64,000 nucleotides of DNA from JBAZOO01 sp041648735 (lineage in GTDB: Bacteria; Verrucomicrobiota; Lentisphaeria; Oligosphaerales; CAITYL01), in assembly GCA_041648735.1 (NCBI GenBank), contig JBAZOO010000019.1, positions 7,007-71,006 on the forward strand, given 5' to 3'. Numbering within the stretch: position 1 is the stretch's first letter; each line of letters begins with the position of its first letter. The translations under genes were made by a program, and so were the position numbers. The notes under the pieces were generated by a model. The model worked only from the letters and a program-made list of their open reading frames with translations. It was not told the DNA's origin and ran no database searches. Below are positions 49,299 to 57,311 of this stretch, piece after piece.

Positions 49299-50152
49299 AG
49301 ATCGCCGTTGCCAGCGGGAAAGGAGGGACGGGCAAGACCACGGTGGCCACGAACCTGGCGTTCGTGGCCTCGCAGAACGGTCGCAGCGTGGCGTACCTGG
49401 ACTGCGACGTGGAGGAGCCAAACGGGGCGATCTTCCTGAAACCGCAGATACAGGAGGACCGCCCAGTCGGCGCGGCCGTGCCCAAGGTGGACCTCGACAA
49501 GTGCACCGGCTGTGGCCTGTGTGGCAAGATTTGCCAATACAGCGCGATCCTGTCCATGAACAAGACGGTGCTGACGTTCCCCGAACTGTGCCACGGCTGC
49601 GCCGGATGCTGGCTGGTCTGCCCGGCCGGCGCGATCGTGGAAGACCAGCGAGAGATCGGCCGCCTCCAGGCCGGGCCGGCCGGGAAGGTGCAGTTCGTCC
49701 AGGGGCTGCTCGACATCGGCCAGGCGATGAGCCCTCCGCTCATCCGCGCCGTCAAGGCGGCAGCCCCGCAAGCGGATCTGACGGTCGTGGACTGCCCGCC
49801 GGGCACGTCCTGCCCCGTCATCGAGGCCATGCGCGGGGCCGACTACGTCCTGCTGGTGACCGAGCCCACGCCGTTCGGTCTCAACGACCTGAAGCTGGCT
49901 GTCGAAACGGTCCGGAAGCTCAAGATGCCCTTCGGCGTGCTCATCAACCGCTCTGACGTCGGCGACGAACAGACCAAGCGGTATTGCCAGCTTCAGCGGA
50001 TCGATGTGCTGGTTGAAATCCCCGATGACAGGCAGGTGGCTGAGGCGTACTCCCGTGGCGAGATGGTCTGTACGGCAATGCCCAAGTACCAGGGCCTTTA
50101 CGGCGATTTGTTGAGCAAGATAGAGACGAGGATTCCCACCCGTGCCGGATAG
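49295..50152 (+). CDS. MinD/Mrp-type ATPase with inserted 2x[4Fe-4S] ferredoxin domain (ORP-type)
   Basis: A 285-residue P-loop ATPase with the deviant Walker A motif SGKGGTGKTT (residues 7-16), LDCDVEEPNGAIF, and DCPPGTSC. Between the P-loop and the switch regions is a ferredoxin insert with two CxxCxxC-type motifs: CTGCGLCGKICQ and CHGCAGCWLVCP. Such proteins occur as tandem pairs in the Desulfovibrio ORP operons and in other NifX-linked clusters, where they are thought to move Fe-S or metal clusters by ATP hydrolysis. The partner gene starts at 50773. Confidence 0.93.
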   Translation: MKIAVASGKGGTGKTTVATNLAFVASQNGRSVAYLDCDVEEPNGAIFLKPQIQEDRPVGAAVPKVDLDKCTGCGLCGKICQYSAILSMNKTVLTFPELCHGCAGCWLVCPAGAIVEDQREIGRLQAGPAGKVQFVQGLLDIGQAMSPPLIRAVKAAAPQADLTVVDCPPGTSCPVIEAMRGADYVLLVTEPTPFGLNDLKLAVETVRKLKMPFGVLINRSDVGDEQTKRYCQLQRIDVLVEIPDDRQVAEAYSRGEMVCTAMPKYQGLYGDLLSKIETRIPTRAG

Positions 50153-50789
50153 AGATTGGGCCCAACGGGAGCATGCCCGCTTTCGTGACATGAAAAAGGA
50201 ATTGCCAGACAACTTCTATGAAACGATCAAGCCACGCCTGCACAAGCGGATCGGCCGCGAGGTGCGTCTGGCTCGTCGGGTGTTGGATCTTGGCTGCGGC
50301 TCTTGCGACCTCGTCCGCTACCTGGCCGACGCGTATGGACAGGAAGTCACCGGCGTGGACATCTCCGGCGGGAGTTTCCCATCGCGCCGTCACACGTCGG
50401 ATGGGAGCCGCTACCACTGCCTCAAGCGGAACGCCGTTGCCTTGGGCTTCGCCGGCGACGGGACCGTGGATGCTGTGGTGACCATGTGGGCCCTGCACGA
50501 GATGGCCAAGCCGCAGGCGGTTCTCCGAGAAGCACGCCGGGTTCTTCGACCGGGCGGCGAGGTCTTCATCGTCGATTACCCGCGAGATTCCCTGGCTCAA
50601 AGGCTTTGGAACGAGAAGTACTTACGGCCGTCCGAGGTGAAGGTTTTGCTCCAGGAGGCGGGATTCGACCAGGTGCAAGTCCGCCTGGTCGAGCATGGAC
50701 AGGTAATGTGGGCGCGAGGATACCGCCCGCCAGCAGGGCGGACACATCAGGAGCAAAGGGAAGGCAGATTGCATGGCAGCAGAGCCTAA
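50142..50789 (+). CDS. SAM-dependent methyltransferase
   Basis: A 215-residue class I methyltransferase. Motif I is VLDLGCGSCDLVRYLA; motif II is DAVVTMWALHEMAKP, and the post-motif region LRPGGEVFIVDYPR is normal. The GTG start at 50142 overlaps the end of the first ATPase gene and has GAGGA upstream. It sits between the two MinD-type ATPase genes. Substrate unknown; a small molecule or a metal or metalloid is possible. Confidence 0.88.
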   Translation: MPDRDWAQREHARFRDMKKELPDNFYETIKPRLHKRIGREVRLARRVLDLGCGSCDLVRYLADAYGQEVTGVDISGGSFPSRRHTSDGSRYHCLKRNAVALGFAGDGTVDAVVTMWALHEMAKPQAVLREARRVLRPGGEVFIVDYPRDSLAQRLWNEKYLRPSEVKVLLQEAGFDQVQVRLVEHGQVMWARGYRPPAGRTHQEQREGRLHGSRA

Positions 50790-51693
50790 GGAATTGGTGG
50801 TCATCAGCGGCAAGGGCGGCACGGGCAAGACCTCCATCGTCGCCTCGTTCGCCGCTTTGGCAGAGAAGGTCGCGCTGGCCGACTGCGACGTGGACGCGGC
50901 CGACCTGCACCTGGTCCTGGAGCCTAGGATCATCCGCCGGGAGAGCTTCTCCGGCGGCAAGCGGGCGCGGATCAAGCCCGGCCACTGCACCGCCTGCGGC
51001 AAGTGCGAGGAACTGTGCCGCTTCGACGCGATCTACTTCGACGGCCCGGGCAACGGCAAGGTGGCCAAGACCTTCCGCATTGACCCCATCGCCTGCGAAG
51101 GCTGCGGCGTCTGCGCGTGGTTCTGCGCTGAAAAGGCCATCGAGTTCGGACCGGTGGTCAATGGGGAGTGGTTCGTCTCGGAGACTCGCCACGGCCCGAT
51201 GGTGCATGCCAAACTGGGCATTGCCGAGGAGAACTCGGGCAAGCTGGTCAGCACCGTGCGGATCGAGGCCCGGAAGCTAGCCGAGCAGCGCAAGCTCGAC
51301 ACGGTCATCATTGACGGCTCGCCGGGCATCGGCTGCCCCGTCATCGCCTCCATCACCGGGGCGAGCCTGGTGCTGATCGTCACCGAGCCCACGCTGAGCG
51401 GAAAGCACGACATGGAGCGGGTGGCCGACCTGACGCGGCATTTTGGGATTCCAGCCATGGTCTGCGTCAACAAGTGGGACCTGAACCCCCAGGTCGCCGA
51501 CGAGATCGAGTCGCTGGCCGGCAAGCGGGGTATCCATGTCGCCGGGCGCGTGCGCTACGACCGTGCCGTGACGGCGGCCCAACTCCGCGGACTATCCGTG
51601 GTGGAGCACCAGCAGGATGGCTGTGCCGAGGATGTTCGCGGGGTTTGGGACGTCGTAGCCGGCAAACTGAGAGAGGCGAACGTTCGTGATTGA
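50773..51693 (+). CDS. MinD/Mrp-type ATPase with ferredoxin domain, second copy
   Basis: A 306-residue paralogue of the 49295 protein. P-loop: ISGKGGTGKTSIVASFA; switch regions DCDVDAADLH and IDGSPGIGC. The ferredoxin insert has CTACGKCEELCR and CEGCGVCAWFCA. The pair resembles DVU2103 and DVU2104 of the Desulfovibrio ORP system. The start overlaps the methyltransferase end by 17 bases. Tandem, non-identical copies suggest a heterodimer working on one Fe-S or Mo-S substrate. Confidence 0.93.
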   Translation: MAAEPKELVVISGKGGTGKTSIVASFAALAEKVALADCDVDAADLHLVLEPRIIRRESFSGGKRARIKPGHCTACGKCEELCRFDAIYFDGPGNGKVAKTFRIDPIACEGCGVCAWFCAEKAIEFGPVVNGEWFVSETRHGPMVHAKLGIAEENSGKLVSTVRIEARKLAEQRKLDTVIIDGSPGIGCPVIASITGASLVLIVTEPTLSGKHDMERVADLTRHFGIPAMVCVNKWDLNPQVADEIESLAGKRGIHVAGRVRYDRAVTAAQLRGLSVVEHQQDGCAEDVRGVWDVVAGKLREANVRD

Positions 51694-52429
51694 TCAAGAG
51701 ACACAAGAAGCGGCAATCCATCCGATTCCCACGCGTGGTCCTGGGATCGCCAGCTTGCGCAAGAGCTTGTTCGACTTCGGGCCGCTGGCCCGCGAGTATG
51801 ACCGGTGGTACGACACGGCGGCCGGCCAGGCCCATGACCGCGTCCAGAAGGCGGATGTGAAACGGCTGCTTCGCCCTGCATCGGCGAGCGAGACCTTGCT
51901 GGATGTCGGATGCGGCACGGGTCACTGGAGTTCCTTCTTTGCGGAAATGGGCTACCAAGTCACAGGGGGCGATATCGCGCCGGCGATGACCGAGGTGGCG
52001 CGGGCCAGGGCGCCTGAGTGCTCGTTCCAGGTCGCCGATGCGCATGATCTGCCCTTTGATGACGGGACGTTCGATGTCGTCGCGGCCATGGCGACGCTGG
52101 AATTCCTCCCCGACCCGGCCGCCGCGATCCGGGAAATGGTTCGTTGCGCCAGGAACGGCGGCCGCCTGCTGGTCGGCACGCTCAACCGGCTCGCCCCGCT
52201 GAATCAACAGCGCATTGCCAAGGGCAAGCCGCCGTACTCATCGGCGCACCTGCTCTCGCCGGATGAACTGCGGGGTCTCCTGGCCCCGTGGGGTCGCGTC
52301 CGGATGGTCGCGTCAGCGCCTCCGGGACATGGTCGCCACCCACTGCGGTCAAAGCGCGTCGTGGGGCGGATTGCCGGGCTGCGGAGCAAGCTGGACGGAC
52401 CCTTCATCGTTGCGGAGGTGCGCCTATGA
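51686..52429 (+). CDS. SAM-dependent methyltransferase
   Basis: A 247-residue class I methyltransferase of the UbiE-like/methyltransferase-11 group. Motif I is LLDVGCGTGHWSSFFA; then FDVVAAMATLEFLPDP and RCARNGGRLLVGTL. The GTG start at 51686 overlaps the ATPase stop by eight bases. It ends in an ATGA overlap with the thiamine-binding gene. The N-terminal REYDRWYD sequence resembles the methyltransferase at 62534 (SDYDAWYDEP), so these two are paralogues. Confidence 0.88.
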   Translation: MIDQETQEAAIHPIPTRGPGIASLRKSLFDFGPLAREYDRWYDTAAGQAHDRVQKADVKRLLRPASASETLLDVGCGTGHWSSFFAEMGYQVTGGDIAPAMTEVARARAPECSFQVADAHDLPFDDGTFDVVAAMATLEFLPDPAAAIREMVRCARNGGRLLVGTLNRLAPLNQQRIAKGKPPYSSAHLLSPDELRGLLAPWGRVRMVASAPPGHGRHPLRSKRVVGRIAGLRSKLDGPFIVAEVRL

Positions 52430-52704
52430 ACGTGCAGGCCGAGATCAGCCTCTACCCGCTGCGAACCAACGAGCTGGGGCAAGCCATCGGGAATTTCCTC
52501 GGCGAACTGAAGGCCGCTGGCTTGACGGTGCAGCCGGGAAACATGAGCAGCGTGGTGGCGGGTGAAGCTGGCGCGATCTTCTCGGCCGTCGCAGCGGCCT
52601 TCAAGGCCGCTGCCGAGAACGGCCAGGTCGTGCTGGTCATGAAGGTTTCAAACGCCTGCCCGCCGGGCGCCACAACGGAAGGAATGGACGCCGATGCCGG
52701 ATAG
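52426..52704 (+). CDS. Thiamine-binding (MTH1187/YkoF-like) protein
   Basis: A 92-residue protein of the MTH1187/YkoF superfamily, known to bind thiamine-type ligands. It begins MNVQAEISLYPLRTNELGQA, has LTVQPGNMSSVVAGEAG and ends with LVMKVSNACPPG. It is translationally coupled to the methyltransferase before it (ATGA) and overlaps the RACo-like gene after it. In this operon it may bind thiamine or another heterocyclic ligand, and a TPP-dependent enzyme gene lies 6.4 kb downstream. The link is speculative. Confidence 0.82.
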   Translation: MNVQAEISLYPLRTNELGQAIGNFLGELKAAGLTVQPGNMSSVVAGEAGAIFSAVAAAFKAAAENGQVVLVMKVSNACPPGATTEGMDADAG

Positions 52705-54544
52705 CCAGTACAAAGTCATGTTCCAGCCGCAGGGTCGAGCCGTTTCAGTCCTGGAGGGCACGACGATATTGGAGGCCGCAGCCGTCGCCGGCCTGGTGAT
52801 CGACACGCCGTGCGGCGGCGCCGGGACGTGCGGCAAGTGCCGCGTTCAGGTGTCGCAAGGAGCGACGGAGCCGTGCGACTCGGACCGCAAGACCTTCACC
52901 GAGGCCAAACTGGCTCAAGGTTGGCGGCTTGCCTGTCGGACTCGTGTCAACGGTGACCTGGTCACTCACGTACCGACAGGATCTTTGTTCGGCGGTGACC
53001 ATCAGATCGCCCACGGCTCCGCGGTGGGCGGACCGACCGAGGTTCGGCCGGCCATTCGAAAGGTGCATGTCGAGTTATCGCCGCCCACGCTGGAAGACCC
53101 CCGGCCCGACCTGCTGAGGCTGGAGGAGAAGACCGGCCCCTTCAAAGTGGACGTGGCCATGCTTCGGCATGCCCCCGGGCGGCTCCGGCAACAGGGCTAC
53201 AAGGGTACGGCCGTGTTGTCCGACCATCGGTTGATTGACATCGAGGAGGGCGACACGACCAAGCGGTGTCTTGGCGTCGCCATCGACGTCGGCACGACAA
53301 CGATGGTGGCCTCCCTGCTGAACCTCTGCGATGGCCGGGAGTTGGCTGTGGTGTCCCGGATGAACCCGCAGGTGAGCTTCGGCGATGATGTGCTGTCCCG
53401 CATCGAGCATTCCACGTCGTGCCCGCATTGCCTGGAGGAATTGCGCCAAGCGGTCGTCCAGGAGATCGGCGGCATGATTCGCGCCCTTTGTGATGAAGCG
53501 GGGTTCGACGCGCGGTTCATCTACGAGGCCGCCTTTGCCGGCAATACGACGATGCAGCACCTGCTTTGTGGCGTGGATCCGTCTCCGATGGGCACGGTTC
53601 CCTTTGCGCCCGCCTATGCCCGTGGGCTGCTTCTGTCCGCGCGCGACCTGGGCATCCCGATCAATCCGCACGGGACCTGCTACGTCTTTCCCGTCATCGG
53701 CGGCTTCGTCGGCGGCGATACCGTCGCCGGCATGCTGGCCACCCGGATCGATGAACTGGAGGGCCCTGTGCTGATGGTGGACATCGGCACGAACGGAGAA
53801 ATTGTCTTGGCCCACGACGGCGAGCTGCTGGCCGCCTCGACGGCGGCGGGACCGGCCTTCGAGGGGGCGAGGATCAGTTGCGGGATGCGCGGCGCAAGAG
53901 GCGCGATCGAAAAGGTCGTCCTTGACGGAGACGTCCACCTCGGCGTCATCGGAAACGTGCCCCCGATGGGCATCTGCGGCAGCGGCCTGATCGATCTGGC
54001 GGCCGAGATGCTGCGGGTTGGGATCGTTTCACCTGAGGGACGGTTGTTGCCGGCCGATGAATTGCCGACGGGCTTGCCATCTGCACTTGCCCGGCGCATA
54101 CACACCGCTGATGACGGCAGCACCGTCTTCGTGTTGATGGACTCTGAAGGGGGAACGACGCATAAGTCCCTGTCGCTGACCCAGCGGGATATTCGGGAAC
54201 TTCAGTTGGGCTCTGGGGCCATACGGGCGGGTATTTCCATGCTCCTGCGAAAGGCCGGCCTGACGGCGACGGACCTGAAGACGGTTCTGATCGCCGGTGG
54301 CTTCGGCAGTTTTATCCGGCGGGACAACGCCCAGCGAATCGGCTTGCTCCCGCCGGAGGTTGACCACGAGCGAATTCACTACGTGGGCAATGTCTCTTTG
54401 GCCGGAGCTCGGTGGGCGCTGCTGTCCCTGGAGGCACGCCAGCACGGCGAAGAGCTGGCCCGGCGGATCCGACACGTGGAGTTGTCCGTTGACGGAGATT
54501 TTCAGGCGGAGTTCGCGGAAGCCATGATCTTCCCGGGCGGGTGA
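52694..54544 (+). CDS. RACo-like [2Fe-2S]/ASKHA ATPase (reductive activator family)
   Basis: A 616-residue protein. The N-terminal ferredoxin domain has Cys40, Cys46, Cys49 and Cys81 (CGGAGTCGKCRV, LACRT). A linker follows, and from about residue 190 an ASKHA/DUF4445 domain (GVAIDVGTTTMVASLL, LMVDIGTNGEIVL, GSGAIRAGISML, IAGGFGSF). This is the plan of RACo and related ATP-dependent activators that reduce the cobalt of corrinoid proteins. No corrinoid protein or Mt-type methyltransferase is in the window, so the target here is unknown. It overlaps the thiamine-binding gene by 11 bases. Confidence 0.9.
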   Translation: MPDSQYKVMFQPQGRAVSVLEGTTILEAAAVAGLVIDTPCGGAGTCGKCRVQVSQGATEPCDSDRKTFTEAKLAQGWRLACRTRVNGDLVTHVPTGSLFGGDHQIAHGSAVGGPTEVRPAIRKVHVELSPPTLEDPRPDLLRLEEKTGPFKVDVAMLRHAPGRLRQQGYKGTAVLSDHRLIDIEEGDTTKRCLGVAIDVGTTTMVASLLNLCDGRELAVVSRMNPQVSFGDDVLSRIEHSTSCPHCLEELRQAVVQEIGGMIRALCDEAGFDARFIYEAAFAGNTTMQHLLCGVDPSPMGTVPFAPAYARGLLLSARDLGIPINPHGTCYVFPVIGGFVGGDTVAGMLATRIDELEGPVLMVDIGTNGEIVLAHDGELLAASTAAGPAFEGARISCGMRGARGAIEKVVLDGDVHLGVIGNVPPMGICGSGLIDLAAEMLRVGIVSPEGRLLPADELPTGLPSALARRIHTADDGSTVFVLMDSEGGTTHKSLSLTQRDIRELQLGSGAIRAGISMLLRKAGLTATDLKTVLIAGGFGSFIRRDNAQRIGLLPPEVDHERIHYVGNVSLAGARWALLSLEARQHGEELARRIRHVELSVDGDFQAEFAEAMIFPGG

Positions 54545-54677
54545 CCGAACACAAGACGAATACAACGCCTCGCCGGGGCGGGGCGCCGAGGCAAGCGGCC
54601 TTGGACATGGACACGCAATGAGCGAATGAGCGGACTGCCGTAAGGAGCAAAGCCGCAGGAAAGGAAGAGACAACGGC

Positions 54678-54823
54678 ATGGCCCCAGACCCACTGACGCC
54701 GTACGGCAACCGGCCGATGGTTACGCCCATCGTCAATGCCGTGAACTACGAGTATCCATCGGTATCGAGCCTGCCAAGGGACTCATCAAGGACATCAAGC
54801 GGGCCTTGGCGTGTGTAGCATAA
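54678..54823 (+). pseudogene. Fragment of a Cys/Met-metabolism PLP enzyme with internal deletion
   Basis: The 5' frame reads MAPDPLTPYGNRPMVTPIVN and continues AVNYEYPS; shifting one frame, the 3' part reads IGIEPAKGLIKDIKRALA before a stop. The latter matches the C-terminus of O-acetylhomoserine sulfhydrylase or cystathionine synthase-type PLP enzymes. The complete catalytic middle is gone. I infer a deletion of about a kilobase in a gene that sat in the operon between the RACo-like and MBL-fold genes. Confidence 0.45.
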
Positions 54824-54836
54824 AGGGTGGCAATCA

Positions 54837-55673
54837 ATGGCTGACGGGCAAATTACAGTTCTGGTCGAGAACACCGCTGGCGGGCGCGGCCTGCTGGCCG
54901 AGCATGGCCTGTCCTTCCTGATCGAGCTTGGGGGCAAACGGATCCTCTTCGATACCGGTCAGGGCGGCGTGCTCATCGCCAACGCCCGGCGGCTTGGGAT
55001 TCGCCTGGAGCAGGTCGCTGCCATCGCCTTGAGCCACGGCCATTACGACCACACCGGCGGCCTCGGCGACGCCTTGCGGAATTCGCGGGCACCGACCGTC
55101 TATGCTCACCCGGCCGCATTCGGGCCCAAGTTCGCGCGGAGCGCTGATGGAACTGCTCGCGAGATCGGCATGCCCTCGCTGGATGAGCGGATGGTCCGCG
55201 AGATGGCTGAGCTTGTATGGGTACAAAAACCAACCGAGGTCGGCGGTGGCCTTCATCTGACCGGCCCGGTGCCACGCGCAACCCAGTTCGAGGACACGGG
55301 CGGAGCGTTCTTCACGGACCGCTCCTGCACGCAGCCGGATGAGCTGATGGATGACCAAGCCGCCTTCCTGGAGACCGAAGCCGGCACGGTCGTGATTTTG
55401 GGCTGCGCTCATGCCGGCGTCGTCAACACGTTGCGGCATGTTCAGACGCTGACGGGCAACCGCCCGATTCACATGGTCATCGGTGGGATGCATCTGCTGC
55501 ATGCCAGTCCAGAGCGGATGGACAAGACCGTGGCCGAGCTGCGCCGCCTGGACGTGCAGCGTCTGCTGCCGTGCCACTGCACCGGCATGGCAGCCGTCGC
55601 CCGGCTTTGGCAGGAGTTCCCTGGCAGATGTGCGGCCTGTCCCGTAGGGACCGTCCTGGAGGTGCCGGCATGA
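54837..55673 (+). CDS. Metallo-beta-lactamase-fold hydrolase
   Basis: A 278-residue MBL-fold protein with the HxHxDH metal motif in ALSHGHYDHTGGLGDAL and further ligands in LGCAHAGVVNT and CHCTGM. The layout is that of the dihydropterin-RFAP-synthase/YtvI-like group common in anaerobes, which act on phosphodiesters or lactones. A Cys-rich end (RCAACPVG) is unusual. It overlaps the truncated Nudix gene by ATGA. Substrate unknown. Confidence 0.85.
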   Translation: MADGQITVLVENTAGGRGLLAEHGLSFLIELGGKRILFDTGQGGVLIANARRLGIRLEQVAAIALSHGHYDHTGGLGDALRNSRAPTVYAHPAAFGPKFARSADGTAREIGMPSLDERMVREMAELVWVQKPTEVGGGLHLTGPVPRATQFEDTGGAFFTDRSCTQPDELMDDQAAFLETEAGTVVILGCAHAGVVNTLRHVQTLTGNRPIHMVIGGMHLLHASPERMDKTVAELRRLDVQRLLPCHCTGMAAVARLWQEFPGRCAACPVGTVLEVPA

Positions 55674-55807
55674 TGGGGCCTTATCTCGAAAGTCTCCGGT
55701 CCCGTGTCGGATCCCAGCCAATCCTGCGGCCCGGGGTGCGTGCGATCATCCTGAGCGAGCGCCAAGAGGTGCTGCTCCAGCGAAGAACGGATATGGTAGT
55801 TTCATGA
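55670..55807 (+). pseudogene. Truncated Nudix hydrolase N-terminus
   Basis: A 45-residue frame, MMGPYLESLRSRVGSQPILR then GVRAIILSERQEVLLQRRTD, which is the start of a YtkD-like Nudix hydrolase. It stops before the Nudix box (GX5EX7REUXEEXGU), so it cannot be active. The ATGA overlap with the MBL gene shows it was once a coupled operon member. It was probably shortened by a deletion upstream of the FMN-protein gene. Confidence 0.65.
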
Positions 55808-55844
55808 TTTCAGGCGATCCTCAAACAACTGAAAGGAACGATGA

Positions 55845-56222
55845 ATGAAGGCTTTGCCCCAAGACGTGCGTCAAGCGTGGGAAGATCGGGACGGCCCAGT
55901 GATCCTGGCGACGGTCAGCCCGGACGGTATCCCGAACATCATCTACGCCACCTGCGTTGCCGCGTTCGGCGACGACCGGCTGGTCGTGGCCGACAACTAC
56001 TTCGACAAGACCCGCCGGAACCTGCTGGCCGGTGGCAAAGGATCAATACTGTTTCGCTGCAAGAAGGGCAAGGCCTACCAGGTCAAGGGCACGCTGGAAT
56101 ACCACAAAGATGGTGAGGTCTTCGATCACATGAAAACCTGGAATCCATCCCAGCACCCCGGCCACGCGGCGGCGGTGCTGCGCGTCGAGGAAGTCTACTC
56201 CGGCGCGGATAAGCTCTGCTGA
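55845..56222 (+). CDS. Pyridoxamine-5'-phosphate-oxidase-like FMN protein
   Basis: A 125-residue split-barrel flavin protein. Features: WEDRDGPVILATVSPDGIPN, VADNYFDKTRRNLL and GKAYQVKGTLEYHKDGE. Members bind FMN or F420-like flavins and reduce small molecules. In this island it may carry electrons to another redox protein. GAAAGGAACG precedes the ATG. No membrane segment. The specific function is unknown. Confidence 0.88.
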   Translation: MKALPQDVRQAWEDRDGPVILATVSPDGIPNIIYATCVAAFGDDRLVVADNYFDKTRRNLLAGGKGSILFRCKKGKAYQVKGTLEYHKDGEVFDHMKTWNPSQHPGHAAAVLRVEEVYSGADKLC

Positions 56223-56254
56223 ACGATGCGGATGCAGTATGAGGTGAAAGACGA

Positions 56255-56350
56255 ATGCCAACGGATGACTACCAGTGCGAAAAGTGCGGCCATCGTTTCG
56301 AACGCTTCCAGAAGATGTCGGATTCCCCGCTGAAGACACGCCCCGAATAA
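56255..56350 (+). CDS. Short FmdB-type zinc-ribbon fragment
   Basis: A 31-residue reading frame, MPTDDYQCEKCGHRFERF then MSDSPLKTRPE, is the first half of an FmdB regulatory zinc ribbon, with one CxxC pair; the normal second CxxC is missing because translation stops after RPE. It may be a truncated gene or a true half-ribbon. It lies 12 bases before the radical SAM gene. GAGG precedes its ATG. Confidence 0.55.
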   Translation: MPTDDYQCEKCGHRFERFQKMSDSPLKTRPE

Positions 56351-56362
56351 TGAGGTAATGCC

Positions 56363-57301
56363 ATGGGAACCATCTTTGGCCCTGTGCCATCACGGAGACT
56401 GGGGCGCTCCCTGGGAGTGGACCTCGTCCCGTTCAAGACGTGCAGCTACGACTGCATCTACTGCCAGCTCGGCCGGACGACCAACAAGACCGTCGAGCGA
56501 CGCGAATGGGTTCCGCTGAATGACGTTTTGGAAGAGCTCAAAGATAAACTGGCGAGCAAGCCGGACTACATCACGCTCAGCGGGTCAGGCGAACCGACTC
56601 TCTACTCTCGGCTGAACGAACTGATCGCCGGCATCCGCGCCATGACGGACATCCCGGTCGCCGTGCTCACGAACGGCTCGCTGCTGTGGCAGGAAGAAGT
56701 CCGTCGGCAGTTGATGGACGCCCACTTGGTGATCCCGTCGCTGGATGCCGGGCACGCCAGCATGTTCCACGCCGTCAACCGCCCGCACGAGAGCATCTCG
56801 TTTGACCGGATGCTGGAAGGCCTGATCGCTTTCCGCGAGGAATACTACGGCGAGTACTGGCTGGAGGTGTTCCTCCTGGCTGGCCACACCGTTATCGACA
56901 GCGAAATCCGCAAGATCGTCGAGTGTGTCAACCGGATCAAACCTGATCGAGTGCAGCTCAACACCGCCACCCGGCCCACAGCCGAGGATTACGCCGTGAT
57001 GGTGGACCGTGGGAGGATGGGTGATCTGGCAAAGCGGTTCAACCCGCCGGCCGAGGTGATTGCCGACTATCGCGGCGTCCACGCCCAGAGCGACTTCAAG
57101 GCCGGGCGCGAAAGTGTCCTGGAGATGATCCGGCGGCGACCGTGTTCCTTGGACGACGTCGCCGCCGGCCTGGGCATGCACCGGAACGAGGCCATCAAAT
57201 ACATCGAGGAACTCGATGCCGCAGGGTTGCTGACGAAGCAGTCATCCGGCGGCAAGCTGTTCTACGGCGGCAAACACCAACCCGAAGGAACCCAAAGGTG
57301 A
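56363..57301 (+). CDS. Radical SAM protein with C-terminal winged helix
   Basis: A 312-residue radical SAM protein of the wyosine-synthase-related COG0731 type. The cluster motif is CSYDCIYCQLG (residues 27-37), followed by ITLSGSGEPTLYS and VAVLTNGSLL. Its C-terminus (RRPCSLDDVAAGLGMHRNEA) is a winged helix, unusual for a plain radical SAM enzyme, and may bind nucleic acid or serve as a sensor. Neighbours are an FMN protein and a flavin disulfide reductase. It may modify a protein or a cofactor for this system. The reaction is unknown. Confidence 0.9.
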   Translation: MGTIFGPVPSRRLGRSLGVDLVPFKTCSYDCIYCQLGRTTNKTVERREWVPLNDVLEELKDKLASKPDYITLSGSGEPTLYSRLNELIAGIRAMTDIPVAVLTNGSLLWQEEVRRQLMDAHLVIPSLDAGHASMFHAVNRPHESISFDRMLEGLIAFREEYYGEYWLEVFLLAGHTVIDSEIRKIVECVNRIKPDRVQLNTATRPTAEDYAVMVDRGRMGDLAKRFNPPAEVIADYRGVHAQSDFKAGRESVLEMIRRRPCSLDDVAAGLGMHRNEAIKYIEELDAAGLLTKQSSGGKLFYGGKHQPEGTQR

Positions 57302-57311
57302 AGGAGATCAC

